Assembly (NCBI GenBank): GCA_017590115.1
Contig: JAGGNK010010226.1
Coordinates: 5,739,732 to 5,803,731 of the forward strand
Direction of reading: 5' to 3'
Origin: Montifringilla adamsi
Taxonomy: Eukaryota; Chordata; Aves; Passeriformes; Passeridae
Length of the DNA: 64,000 nt
Shown here: positions 1-13,200 of the stretch, piece by piece
Layout: every line of letters begins with the position of its first letter
How positions within the stretch are numbered: the first letter of the stretch is position 1
Notes under the pieces: model-generated
Database searches by the model: none
What the model was told of the DNA's origin: nothing
Seen by the model: the letters and a program-made list of their open reading frames with translations, nothing else
Position numbers and translations under genes: made by a program

Positions 1-1335
1 ATTTCTGTACAGAAGCATTATTATTTTATTAATATCATAGCTAATGTGTAAAAAGCTACTTGACCAGTGCTTCAGCCAAATCTGAGTTTACTGGATTAGG
101 ATGGTGCTGGTGAAATCTCAGTTTATCGGGCGCAAAGGCAGAGATGGAAATGTTAGTGGATATCTCTGAATGTTGCAGTATTGTTATCACAATAGCACAA
201 AGTATTATTTTGTTATGGAAATCAAGACAATTTCTCTCAAACAGAAAATAGATGCAACACATGATGGACTGTGCAACGTCTGAAAAAACTGCTTAGGCAG
301 TTGGGAATTGAAGAATAAATTAAAGTGCAGCAACCCTAAAGAATAATAACCATTTTTTGACTCTATTAGAGGGGAAAATGATTTTGCAAAGTGTGATTTA
401 CCTGGTTCCATGGAGCAGGCTGTATTGCAAGCCTCTGTTGCATTTTCTTTTCTCGTTATAACTCTCCAAAAACAATTTTGAATCAATATGATGTGGAATA
501 TTGGAATGTCAGTATCTATTGAAAATGAACTGGTTTATGCTGATCTGATCTAATTAAAATCAATGCAGATATCTTCAGAAAAAATATTTTCTTTTGTGGG
601 TGAAGCCATATAGGGTTATTTGGTAAATAAAATGCTCCCAATTGTCTGCTTTTTTAGAGAAAATGTTTATGTGATTGAATGTCTGTTTATCAATAGCTAA
701 TGTTCTTTTTTGTTCCATGCAGACTAGATTAAAAATGAAAATGCTGTTAATTCACAGTAAAATTTATTTTAAGAGATGGGACTGTATGTATATAAATATG
801 TAAAATTGTTTTTTTCAGACCTGCACATTACTGACATTAGTTGGAGCAAATAGAATGCTAAGTCCACGTATATGTATAAGCTTTATGTTTCTAGATGCAG
901 GAGAAATAGTAAGATTGTATTTCCCCATCTGCTTTCAAAAAACTAAAACAAAACACCAGCCACTTAATAATACAAACTCATTTTAAAATCCCAGTCAAGT
1001 TCCTAGAAGGCTCCTACCACCCTGATTTGAGTTTTGTAAAAGTCATTGCAAATTCAAAAGAAAGTAAATCTGTGCAATGTAATGCCTCTGAGGAGACAAG
1101 GAATGCAGACTAGGTATGAGGAAAAGGAGGTTATTTTTTTTCTTCAGATTAGAATGCACATTATCTAAGTTCATAAATTCTTGAAATCTTCACTTTTTAA
1201 GGTAGAAAAAAGGGAGGGGTGGGAAACAGCTGCAAGCTGATATTTTTTAAGGTAAACTTTTAAAATTTGTTTTCACTTTCATTTTAAAAGAAGAAATATA
1301 CTTTCTGTGTTCAAGAAAGTAAATTCTGGTTAAAT
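1..1335. other. AT-rich non-coding stretch
   Basis: No gene is recognisable. The stretch is AT-rich with many short A and T runs. The only open frames are short (68-93 codons, minus strand, 56-486) and have no recognisable domain. I see no repeat family. Confidence 0.6.
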
Positions 1336-1359
1336 TTAAGTGGCCATCAAGCCACTTAA
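1336..1359. repeat. Short inverted repeat (9-bp stem, 6-nt loop)
   Basis: The left arm TTAAGTGGC (1336-1344) is the exact reverse complement of GCCACTTAA (1351-1359), with loop CATCAA between them. It would form a hairpin if transcribed or extruded. No T run follows, so it is not terminator-like. A nine-base perfect stem with a short loop is expected a few times by chance in 64 kb. Confidence 0.6.
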
Positions 1360-1527
1360 TTCAAGACAGAATTCACTTCATGCATCATTTCAGAGGATGT
1401 ATGACATCAGGAGATCTCACTACTCTTCAGAGACTGCAGCTGGTAGGAGGCTCCCTGAGAAACAGGAGCACAAGAAATCCAGAATGCCTCATAAGCACCA
1501 ATGATTTTATCCTTTCCTATTTTCTAG

Positions 1528-1604
1528 CTTTTGTTGGGACAAAATCCTGCATGTCCATGTGCAGGGATCCTACAGAGCTCACCTAAAAGAGTGAAATCTC
1601 CAAG
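1528..1604 (+). other. Candidate internal exon, unverified
   Basis: A strong acceptor (pyrimidine-rich run ending TTTTCTAG at 1527) and a strong donor (CAAG followed by GTAAGG at 1605) bound 77 bases. The frame starting at the first base is open throughout, giving about 25 residues with Cys-Pro-Cys and a basic C-terminal half (PKRVKSP). I do not recognise a protein. The neighbouring frame hits a stop just before the donor. The piece could be an exon of a coding or long non-coding transcript, or a decoy pseudoexon, which is common in vertebrate introns. The call rests on splice consensus only. Confidence 0.2.
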
Positions 1605-4600
1605 GTAAGGAGAGCACTTACAGGTAGAGTTTTATAATAGATGCATATTTTTGAGCATGTATCACTTTTCAGGGATATAAGATGTAAGAACAAATGTAAT
1701 GAACTAGTTAAGTTCAAGTGTAAGCCTGTCATTGCTGCAAGCTGGGAGTAAGAGTTGTAGCCAGCAGAGTTCAGTCTGCAAGTATTTGACATCCATATGC
1801 AATGTCAAATAATTTTCTAGGGCCAGATAGTCATGAATAAAAGTTCATAGATTAATTCCACAGTTTTCTCTGCTACAATTTTTAATGAGTTCTCTCACTT
1901 AGAGATTTACATAAGGCAGCCTGTTAAAAATTAAATTGAGATGCTTCCACCATAAATCTGAACATGCTGTAACATCAAACTCTACTTGGGCAAAGTAAAC
2001 TTTTAGAGGGTTTTTTTTTAGCAACATTTAGTTTCTTTGCGTTGGTTTTGGGATGCAATTTAATGAAAGTTTTTGATCTTGTAAAGGTTCTTTAGATACC
2101 TTGAAGAAAACTTTGCTTTCAGTCTACACTCTGCTGTAATGACTGCAATGACATTGCATTTGTCCCTCAGCCCCTTTCACTCCAGTATAAAACATTTAGT
2201 GGTGAGGCTTGTACAAGGTAGGCTGTGTACATTCACAGGTAAAAACAGTTTTAATGCAATTAAGTCAGCTAATTGTGAGAGCACAACTTGGAGTAATGCT
2301 TGTCCTGTCACTGTAGAAAACTGTACCCAAGGGGAAAATGTCATGGGATTATCAGAGGTGACTCCTGATACAAGGAGTCTTGTCTACTTTCTTTATTTCC
2401 ACCTATGGAAGTTTCACAAACTCACCCTCTTGTAAATCACCGAGCTTGCTTTGATGCATGCCCTGCTTTGGATTGCATTTACATCAGCTTTTCTTCTCTC
2501 ATTCCTTCTCATTCCACATGCACTCCCAAATTACCCATCCTGACAGCTGTTTGCAGTGAGCCAGCATCTCAGTTTTAACGAGCTGGTTTGTGAAATTTAC
2601 TTTTTTTTATTTCTCTCTGAAGACGTATCAGGCATTGCAGACCTCTAATTAGTGGTACTTAAAGTTCAATAGTCAAGTCTTTTGAGGCATTAAGAGATTA
2701 TATTCTTTAATAGCTCTGAAATTAATGAAAAACATCCTTTTTGCTTCTAATTTCTCAGCTTTACCAATATCAGGATATAATTTTGTGTCATGGAATGTGT
2801 GCATTATGTCTTCAAGAGGCTGTACTGTGCATTGGCATGTCACCAGAACGGGGAAAAAGCTCTTGTCTATCAAAGAACAATGAAACCTAAAAATTGAGTG
2901 AATCAAAATGAATGTGTGTGTGTTTGTTTCTATCAAGGAGAACTTCTACTTTTTTATCCTTGGCAATGATCTTGCAATAGATCAAGTTGTCCCTTCTCTT
3001 TCATTTGACTGACAGCAGAGCCAACACTTGCTGAAACTTTTTTTCATTCCTCACGTTTCCTTTCACCTTTTTTTTTTTAACTTCATTTTTCTCTCTTCCT
3101 CTCCAGAGATCCATCACAGCAGCATGCAGCTCCCAAGTGTAATCTTTGATTTGTTTGGCAGTGTATGTCTAAATCAAAGAGAAGGGGCAGAAAAGTATCC
3201 TGACTGATGTGCAACCTTATAATGATTTTCTTCCATAATCCCTCACAGAGTGTCATTCAAGGAAAAGCCAAATAATTACTTTAAAACAAGACCTCAGAGT
3301 TCTGCATGTCAAAAGCTCATTCCGTATCTCAGTTGCAAGAAATAGTCTATCTTGTCAAACAGTCAGTCAATTAAAGAAAAAACAAACAACCAAACAACAA
3401 GTCAAAATCCATAACGAGAAGGAGCCAAAAACTTGAAATATTCCTTAACAAATCAGTGATCCCAGCTAGTTGAAGGAGTCATAAAAATTGATCCCAGACA
3501 CCCCAAATATTCCTTTCTGTGATTAATGTGTTAGAGCAAAAGTCAATGAAGACTGCCTTGAGTTACTTTCCCACCAAATTAAGGGTATTGAGTTGTCAAT
3601 ACACCTTAGGCTTTACAGATCTTATCAGATGTAGCTAAAATCTGCAGTGTAAGAGCATTTTTTTTTCCTACTGTAGTGTTCAATTGAAGAGCGATTTCAA
3701 GTGTTTGTTGTCAACATCAAAAGCATTCAGCAAATTTTAGGCTCTTTTTCTTCAAGGAAGTTGTTTTGTAATTATGGAGTATATTTATTTATCTGTAAGG
3801 TTTGCAATTCTACTTCCAACACGCCTCTTTATTAGCTATACAGCTTTGCTTAACCTATTGCAGCATATTTTGTCACATTTAAAGAAGAACCCCTCAGTCC
3901 TTGAGTGCAGCTCTCCCAGGTTTTAAGCAAGTATAAAGGAAACATCCCAGTGCATCTGCATGGTCTACACTCCTGTGATAAGCTTGTGGCAGAAGAAAAG
4001 GTGTCAACATGTGCATTTTTTCAAAGGTGAATTCATTTTTTCTCTTCGAGTTCTTCACAATTTTTTAAATGTTCTTTTGGCTTTGGCCATGTACCCTGCT
4101 GGACAGCCTCAAGTGCCACAGGAGAACACTTGTAAGCTGAGCCATAAATCCCCAAATGTCCATTTCAGTCTGGAGACCCCCTTGGCACCCAAGCTTTTAT
4201 CTTCTAAGCTGTTTGAGTTCTGTGAATACCCAGCAGCACAGCCATCACACCTGAGCTAATGGCAACAATTTCATGTCCTAGGACCATTATCTACGCTTTG
4301 AGAAGTTTGTTCTACTGGGCAAATTCAGAGTACTGCCTTTGCAATTGCAGCAGTGACAGGCACTTCAAAACTGTAACCAGAGGAAATTACATCAGTCTCT
4401 AATTTTTGAGCAACTTAACATATCTCCTGCCTAGGAAAGGAAAGATTTCCTATCTTAAATATCACATTATATTGCTTTCCTACCAGATAATCATCCTCAT
4501 TAATAATTAGAATCACGGTTGTCTTCATTTCCCCTTTATTGTCTGTTTGGCCCTCTGAATCTTGGATATTTTTGTAGTATGGTGGCAACAAAGTGTTTCT

Positions 4601-7600
4601 TTGCCTCAGACCAGTGAGCATCTCTCTGCCCAGAGCATCACACAGGAAGGGCAAAGCTATGAACTTACACTACTGGTGACCAAGGAAGATCAAGAATTGT
4701 ACTTTTACTCTCAGGTAATTTTATCTTGGCATAATTGTAGGGTAGCAATAACAAGTTGCATTGTTGTTTTATTGTCCTAAAACCAAGTCATCCTCCTCAA
4801 AAATTCACTTTGTGTGAATTCCACATGCAGGAATGCATTTCCTATATAGATTATAAGACTATAGCCCTGGATCAACATTTCAAATGCACATTTCTTTTGG
4901 GAGCACTTGTGCTGTTTGGGGTGTTGTGAATCTCCCTGTTAGTTGGAAGTCTCATTGTCTTTGTTCACTTAGGAGAGAATTCTGGCCCTAAGCTGAATTT
5001 ATGAGCACAGAATTTGGCACTAGCTTGCTCTGGCCTTTTATTTGCACACATTCACTGTAAATGCAATCAGAAACCCAGATTGCTGAACTATGGACATGGC
5101 CATCATTTCTGCCAGACTTGACTGGGCTGTATTAAATAATTATGCAAGCATGAAAAAATAGCCATAGAGACAATGGTGAAAGACCTCAAAGTACCAGAAG
5201 AATGAAAGTTAATTTCATTCTCTTTTCTACTAGAATACTCAGAAATATTCTGGAGTACTTTATGGAATAATTAAATAATGCTTATTTTATGTCCCTATAC
5301 CATTTAAAATTGTACAATAACGTAATTATCAGTTATTATTATTTCTTTTTTTCATGGTGTGTATATGTGAACTAGACTTTGCTGTTATTTGTAATTCAGC
5401 TGGTGTGTAAAATTATAGAAGACTGAATAAAAGTAGAATCCAACTTGTTTAATGCTTTTTGTATTCAAGTCATCCCAAAGTAGTATATAGAATATGTTGT
5501 TGTTAGGTATCATTAAAGACCTTCCATTAACTAGGAAAAGCTGTTTGACGGCTTCAAAGATAATTGAGAAGAAGTTTCTTAACAGAAGACTAAAAAGACA
5601 AAGCACTCTCAAACAAATTTATCCTACAGAGAAAAAGCTGGGGAGAGAACTGACTTTTGTCCTCTCTTGGTCAATAGATGCTATTAAAGCTCTAAAATCA
5701 TATTAAACAATATTTTAGGGAACTGACTTAAATCCACAAGGGGAATAAAAAAGAATGAAGGCAGATATTTATTCTGAAATTTCATACTCTTGCAACTGCA
5801 TTTCAGAGGCTGATGATATACCATGAGCATGTTATTATTCACTTTGGTCAGACAGCAAGGGTTAAGATAGGAATATCATCCCAGGCATTAGCCATTAATC
5901 TGGGTATCTCATTGCTTTACTAAGGTTTAGGTTATACAGATAATAACTCCAGGCCATATTCTGACACCTCTATTCATGCTGAATGGCATCTGAGGCAGCA
6001 TCAGCTCCCACAAAAATCAGAGGGTTATTTACAGGGAAATGCATTAGTCAATGTAGCAGAATATTGTCCTTTGGCAACATCTGCAGATGGAATTGTGCTG
6101 TAAAACATTACTGCACCAGCCAGAGCAGGGTGTCATAATGGCTTTGTATACAAATTTGAAACAGATTCTGCGATAGTGGCTCCTGATAATGTCATTTTTC
6201 TCTCTTTTTCAACTTGTGATTCCTTGCCACAGAGGTGTAATGACAGTACAACACTAACATTTTATCAAAGAATGACAGTCAAATCATGGATAGGAGTTAT
6301 CAGTATAACACTGAGACATGTTTGGGACTCAAAGTCAGGAAGAAATTCACTGTGTTGATCTTAACTGTTTTAGTTTAATGTAGGCTGCTTTGTGATTGTG
6401 TCTTCTTTTCATGGTTTTATTGCTTTATTCTGCAAACAAAATCACAGACTATTCTTTTAAAACATACTTTAAACTTCTTTTGGAAGTAAATTAGACTGTT
6501 TTGGAGCCATTTCAGTGTACTTGAATCTGTGTGATAGCCATAATATTGAAAAATATTATTGTGAGGAACAGTAATATTTGCAAATGGTGAGTCCCACTTT
6601 AATAACCTGAAAGAACTACACTTACAAGAAACTGGCTTTTGGGGAAATTAAAATAGCAGAGGAAAGAAATGGCAAAAATTAGCAAGGGAAAACCTGCACT
6701 TCAAGAGACAACAGAAAGACCATTTTATTTGATTTAGTCCGATATCTAGTTTCAGCACAATGATAGTAGTTTGTGTAATCAAAATCCCTCACATCAACAG
6801 CTAATAGAAAATAACCAAATGTTATTGTGTACTTCCTGATAGTACAAAAATGAGTGCACACCAAGTACTCCTGCCAGTAGATGATCAATTTTGACTTCAA
6901 GAGCAGGAGCTCCAGGAGAACCTTTGGTCTGACTTCAGGCACCTCTGCCATTTGGATCTCATGGTGCTACATCTGTGTCTTCAGCAAGATTTCTGAGGGA
7001 GAGACAGGTACCTGTGCATCTGAGAATATCCTAGGATGTCTTATAAGGAACTGAGGGAAATGAAAAAGCCCTGCATTGCTGCCTGTGTCTTTCAGAGGTT
7101 TCCAGCACTGCAAACACCATGGGGAGGAGCTGATCAGAGGCTGATGGGAGCTGCTCTGTTCTCCCAGGCAACATTTGGTCCTCTAGTGCTGTACAGCACA
7201 TTACCAAGCTGACAAGGTTAGTCCCTACATTGTCACTTTTGTTAACACAGGACAAAGAGCTTACATTGCTTGTAGGAGCTGGGAAAACCTTTCTGGAGCC
7301 TTTCCAATGTTTTTGGCCAAAGAGGTCAGACCTCTTGCCTGAGAGTGTTGAACCCTGTTAAGATGTGTGGGCTCCTGAAGGAGCTCTCTGGACAGAAGTT
7401 CACAGCCCAAAAAGTGAGGTATTTGAACAGTCCCTCTGCCTGGAGTAAAAATGGGTTCTTGCTTCAAGGAGAGGTACAGTGGGCATGGGGATTTATCAAG
7501 TGTGCTGAGGAGAGCCATCAGGCACTGAAACACTCCAGAGGACATCTCCCTCCCACTCAGACAAGAAAATTTGGGTTTTGATAAGGTATTTCAGGAGCAT

Positions 7601-9460
7601 TGCTTTTTCCCATGCTGAGAACTTCTGCACCACTTAGTTTATCAGTCATGGACAAAAGGGATGTGGCTGTAAAAAATGATCTCATCCACAGCTTCCTTCA
7701 TCAGACAGTTCACCCAGCAGAAATTCTCATGCTTCACCTCCCTGGTTTTCTCATTCTTTTAAAGGAAACTGTTAGATGATGCTCAGAGAGTTTATGTGCT
7801 CCTTTGCTGTGCTGACATCATGCTGTCAGCCTCTGTCACTGTCTTCTGCTTTAGCCAACAACTGCTGTCTCCTCTGAAGGTCTTTTCTGCTTTCTGTCTC
7901 TATTGCTGCCTTCTTTTCCTTGTCTCCCCTCAAAAATTGCTCATCTAGCATATGAAAATGAGATTTTTCAGAAGTTCAAAGGTGTCTAGTTGTGACTCTT
8001 TTTCATGGAGTAACATTGAAGTGTCCATTACACAAAGGCGACTGTCTCTCTTGTCCCACTCTGTACCATCTGCTACTGCTGTCACCTTGCCAAGTTTCTG
8101 CAGAGCAAATAAAACTTAGAGCTTTTCAACCCAACAATGGGAAAGCCTTATCCTGCCCCTCAAAACAGCTAAAACAATTTGTCTGAAAATCCCCTCTCCC
8201 TTATCCCAAAGATGTAAATCCACATGAAAACTTAGTCCAAAGGAGACACAAGCAGTTTGGAAAGTTTCATTTTAAGTGAAAGGATGATGACAACATCCAA
8301 AAATGAGAAGTGTTGTGCAGTTTTAAGATTGGCTAAAACTAAAAGCAGAACTTTTAATTAGAATCTAGATAGTGAGAACAGCACAGCTACTGATACCAGG
8401 GCTAAAATCTGCTCTTGGATACTATTTTGTAAGGAGTTCCTATCAACTTTCAGCTGAAACATTTGCACTGATCCAGCTATGAATTTCAGCCTGGATTTGC
8501 ACAAAGTCCTGTTTGATTTTGATGCTGGCATCATTATCAGTTAAAGCTGAAATCATTTCTGCCATTATATATTCCAAGCTATGAGGAGAATAGATAGCAG
8601 CAGCACATCAGGATGTGTAAAAAAGATGAAAAATTTTAAGCATAATTGCTTTAAAATATAATCAGATTACAGTCTTTGTCATTAAAATACTTCATGACAT
8701 GCACAGTGCCACAGATGGAAATTTTAATTTTTACTATTGATAAATTATTACTTTATTATTTCCTTGAAATTTTTGATTCCTCTTATGGGAGAATGGAAAC
8801 AAATGTGAAGTGAACAGAGTTGAAATTTGCAACATGGGTGGTGAAATGGCCAAGTTGATAAATTTGTTCTGGGTTTAGTGGTTGTAGACAATTCTCTTTG
8901 ATTTATTAAAAGTAAAGAATGTACATTAAAATAATTGAGACCCCAGTAAGTAGAAGGAAGAAAAGATAGGACTTCCTTTGGTAGACACAGAGCTGCAAAT
9001 ATAATATTAATGTTTAGTATAGGTAAAGTAATAAATTGTCTGCTAAACAAATCTGACTGCATTGGGAATCTGAGCCTTTCCAGGAATTGATACTAAAGCC
9101 AAATCAATTTGTATTCTAAACATAATATGAGTTATAGGAGAGAAAAGCAAATTGAACACTTCTATTGTGGCTTAGTAATTAAATTCTGTCTTAAGACATA
9201 GTCCCACCACAAAAGTATTTTCAAATAAATGAGTGGCCTATAAGTGCAGCTTTAATAACATTGACTTAGCTACATTCCAGCCGACCACTATATACCTGTG
9301 CTTTTAAAATTTAAGGCAATGTTTCTAGTTAATCCTCTTTAACACAACTGGAATTTCTAAAACATTTGCTCTGAGATTCTGCATTAAAGTTTAGTCGTTG
9401 AACTTTTGTCTGGCAATCAAAGAACCACTGCATCATATTGATTGCTGCTGCCAAGTACTT
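1605..9460. other. Non-coding stretch without recognisable genes
   Basis: This is AT-rich unique-looking sequence. It holds a short GT run near 2913-2928, a small hairpin at 6540-6559 (8-bp stem ATAATATT/AATATTAT with a GAAA loop), and several open frames of 60-104 codons that overlap others on the opposite strand. At 7031-7581 three such frames, on both strands, coincide with a locally GC-richer patch. None has a recognisable domain. I see no transposable element that I can name. Confidence 0.6.
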
Positions 9461-9479
9461 CTCAGTCCTTAGGACTGAG
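9461..9479. repeat. Near-perfect palindrome, 9+1+9
   Basis: CTCAGTCCT and AGGACTGAG are exact reverse complements separated by a single T. With a one-base centre this is a cruciform-type palindrome rather than an RNA hairpin. No neighbouring element explains it. Confidence 0.6.
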
Positions 9480-10180
9480 CAATTTTCTTGGGGAATTGGA
9501 GCTAACTAGGGCTAGTACCAGCTCACCTCTGTCTCAGTCTCTGGCTGTTTGTGAAAGAAACTTCTCCAGTGACTTGAAGTCTTTGATCTGCTCCTCACAG
9601 CAAGCAACAATTTAAGGGTTAATCTGCCTTATCTATTGCCTCTCTTTAAGATGATCTCCAAATTCAGCTCACAGATTTAAGCCTAAGACTTCTCTGACTG
9701 CAAGGCCATTCCACAATCCTAACCCTCCTTTACCCCCTTTATTCTTCCAACAGCTCTGAAGTGATTTGACTACAGGACTTTTTAATAGGACCATCTCCAT
9801 ACTGAGTGTAGTCCTATATGCTGTGATTTTGTAAATACCTATGATCTTTGTCTAAGGAGATGAGAAGCGTCTGCTCTCATCAGAGCAGGAGAGCTCATGC
9901 ACTTCAAAAATCTGATCACTTTTTTGCTACAACACTTCCCACAATAAAACACATCCCCTCTCTCATAAGATCCTGCCAAGTTATTCTGGGCAAAATAACT
10001 TCCTACAGCAGGACTTGCTCCTCTGATCACTGATGTGAGAGACCAGAGTGGCTAGCAAGGAGAAGTTGCATTCTCTACAATGCAGAGGCAAATTTAATCT
10101 TATGAGGTGTAGGCATCAATCTTAAGACACCATGCTGAAAGCAATAATAGCAATTTAGTCAACAGAAGAAACAAATAGAT
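9480..10180. other. Non-coding stretch
   Basis: No gene or recognisable repeat is seen. The 61- and 63-codon frames at 9839-10033 overlap on opposite strands and look like chance frames. Confidence 0.55.
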
Positions 10181-10235
10181 TTATGAAGTCTTGGTCCCAT
10201 TGAAGTCAATGGCAAAACTTCTGTTAACTTTAGAA
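10181..10235. repeat. Fragment of an old amniote interspersed repeat
   Basis: The core CCATTGA-AG-TCAATGG (10197-10212) is a 16-base palindrome followed by CAAAACTTC. From memory, this 'cattgaagtcaatgg-caaaact' phrase recurs in bird, turtle and crocodile genomes as part of old, palindrome-rich dispersed repeats. I cannot name the family with certainty. Only the core is convincing and the flanks are too decayed to set boundaries. Confidence 0.4.
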
Positions 10236-13200
10236 TATTCTCTTTACAAATACTGTGAAGTACAGAAAAATGGGGCCTGAGAAATATCTGCACCACCCAG
10301 ACACAAAAGGCCAGCTGCTCCATTCCCCTTTAAGGGCAGTTTCTTGCATCTATCAGCTCCTGCCATCAACCTTCCAATTTGGAAGCTGTGCCTAAGATCA
10401 CAGGTAGCATTACAAATGATGTGATGTTTTCCTTCTGTTAAAACTGCTTTTGAACTGCCTGCCTGCACAGCCTGAACAAACCTAGGACAGAATAAAGGAA
10501 ATGCTCCCAAAAGTACCCCCCAGTCTCCAGTGTTGATGTGAAATAGGGATTGATTTCTTCCATACACATCACCATCACTGCACATTATCATTTGCTGTCC
10601 TTTGTTCATGGGGTAAAGATGTTTGCAAGCAGCACAGGATCAGCCCAACTGAATCCCTGTTCTTTAGCAGTGCTGTAAATAGCACTTTTGCTGGAGTTTT
10701 GTTTGGTTGGTTTATTTGTATGTTTTATTTTTCTTTGTGGCTTGTTATTTTTAAATATCCTATATGTGCTTGATCTCTTCTCCTTTTAAATAAATAGCAG
10801 TGGCACTTGGGAAGTCAAGAGGAAGAACAAACAAAGTTTGTTAGCACTAAAGCCTTTATTTTTGTCATCCTGTCAGCTCTACTACATGACAGGGGATAAG
10901 GTTTAGATGAAACAGCAGAACTGATCCTACATCAAAATAAAGAATGAGCCCTTCTGCTTAAAACAGCTTATATGAATGCAACCATTGAATGGTAAGTGGA
11001 TCTTTGAAGTTGAAAGCTTAAAAATAAGATTTCAGGCATTTAAAAATACACATAGACACACGAATCTTTCTGAGAATTTGACACTTTATTCCTACTGCAT
11101 TGTTGGTGACAACTGGATGGCCAACCAAGCGCTCCAAGCACAAACATCCAAAACAGCAAATTCATAAAATACTGTGTCAAGCAGGGCAGAGAGGACTTGA
11201 GAGTTCTCTGCAGACATCTCTAGTAGTTTAAAAACAAACAAACAAAAACCCAAAAAGACATCCCCTACCTGCTGTTGAGAAGAAAAAAGAAGGATACATA
11301 AAGCAGTGAAAACTCGATACAAGTATCTGAGTGAAATTTTGTAAGAACTTTTTGGCTATGGGTGCTGATTACTCAGTGCTGTGACTTTCCTTAGAAGCTT
11401 CTTTTTGCATTTGGATCGTTTATATATTTAGTGCAAGACATTTTCATACAAAGCTTCCTTTTTTTGGTTGGCTACCTGTGTCCTTTTTTCAAAGAGTATA
11501 GCATGGCAGTAAAGCAATAGATGTGGTGTTTATAACAAGCTCTACAATGAGGCAAATATAAGTGTTTTGATCAAAGGCATGGCTGAAGTGATAAGAAGCC
11601 AGTGTTCCCATAATATCCAGTATAGGGTTTAATGTCTTTGTATCAGTTCTTAATCTCTGAACACAAAAACAAAGAGGAACAAGGTGATCAACTCTGGTTT
11701 TTATATCACAGAAAAGAGGCTGGTTTTATCTCTAGGAGCTCTGCAAGGTTTATTGCTGTTATCCCAAAAGCCAGCACTGGTGTCACTATTGCCATATCTG
11801 CTCTGTTAATATTCAGTCACACTCAGCCATGGCCACAGTGCTGCATGAAAGTGGGAACGGATTTGGTTTGGAGTTGTGCAGACAGGATTCAGGCAATGGA
11901 TGGAGAAGAGAACAGAGGGATAGAAAAGCCATGTCACCTTTCAGCCAAAAATGCTCCAGATGACATAAAGCCATGTATACAAACAAAAAACACACCCCCC
12001 AAAAAAGAGAGACACTAGAAGGAGCACAGCCAGGTGAAAGTTGGATGAATTGAAAGGATCCAAAAAAATAAGAAGATATTGTGCCATGGTTAAAGTTTCC
12101 GTTCTCATCTCTGCTTTTTTTCCCCTGTTGCACTAGACTGGTTACTGACTGACAATGTGATTAGGCTTTTGGTCTTTTGATTTCACAGCAGAAAATGCAA
12201 AGTTATTTCAGTGCTTCTCATTTCCCACCTCAGTCACTTCATATCTTTACAAGTTTAGGATTGTTTTGCTGCCTTCCCTTCTTTATCATACCTTTCTCCA
12301 TTAACAAGACTTTGCATACTGCAGTTCTGTGCCCCACTGATGTGCAATCTGCATTAATATACAATTAGGTGATCTTTTACTCCCTTTTTTTGGTAGTAAG
12401 ATATCTGTCTTATGATGCTTTTTGTCTACTGCCACTGCAAGCATCCATGTTTGTTAAACTATATCTTTTGTAACAATAAGAAGAAATAACTGAAATCAGA
12501 TTCAAAATGAAGACATGTTAGATACAACTGAGTCTCTTACATTCCTTACGAGTTTTATCCATCTTTACCGTGGTTCAAGAGATTTTGCTTCACTATGATT
12601 CTTCATTATGGTTCTGTAAATCAAAATTATTTAAACTTCGAGTTGGAAAATAAATAAAGAAGGAAGAAATTACCTAAAATGAAAATTCATCTCTTTTTCC
12701 AAAAGATTGTTTTATATACAGCTCCTAGCAATTCGTCACTGTGCCACATTGCACTTTCATGTCTTTATAGGATTAATACTTAACTATTTTATTGAAATTT
12801 TTGATACAGCATAAAGACAAGACAAGTAAAGCCCAAGGGACAAAGCATTTGATTTATGTATGCTTATCTTCTGTGTGACAATAAACAAACAAACCAAAAA
12901 AAGCAAATATATTTCTCCGCCAGATGTATGAAAGTAAACACAGAGGAAGAAGTTTCAAAGGAGAACAGCATTAATGGCAAGTTAAACATAACCAAACCAT
13001 CAAAGGAATCTGTGGTGCAGTATTTCTTTAACAAGAATAGTGAAAAATTTGCTACCAGGAAAAAACCACCCAACTTCTTGTCACAGTGAAATGATGACAG
13101 AGCCTGCAGAGCATGCTAAAAGGAGCAAACTAAACATGGTAATTAGACTTTTTGCTTGTCAGTGCAGCCTCTGAAGACTTAAGCAGGCTGAGCTAAAATA

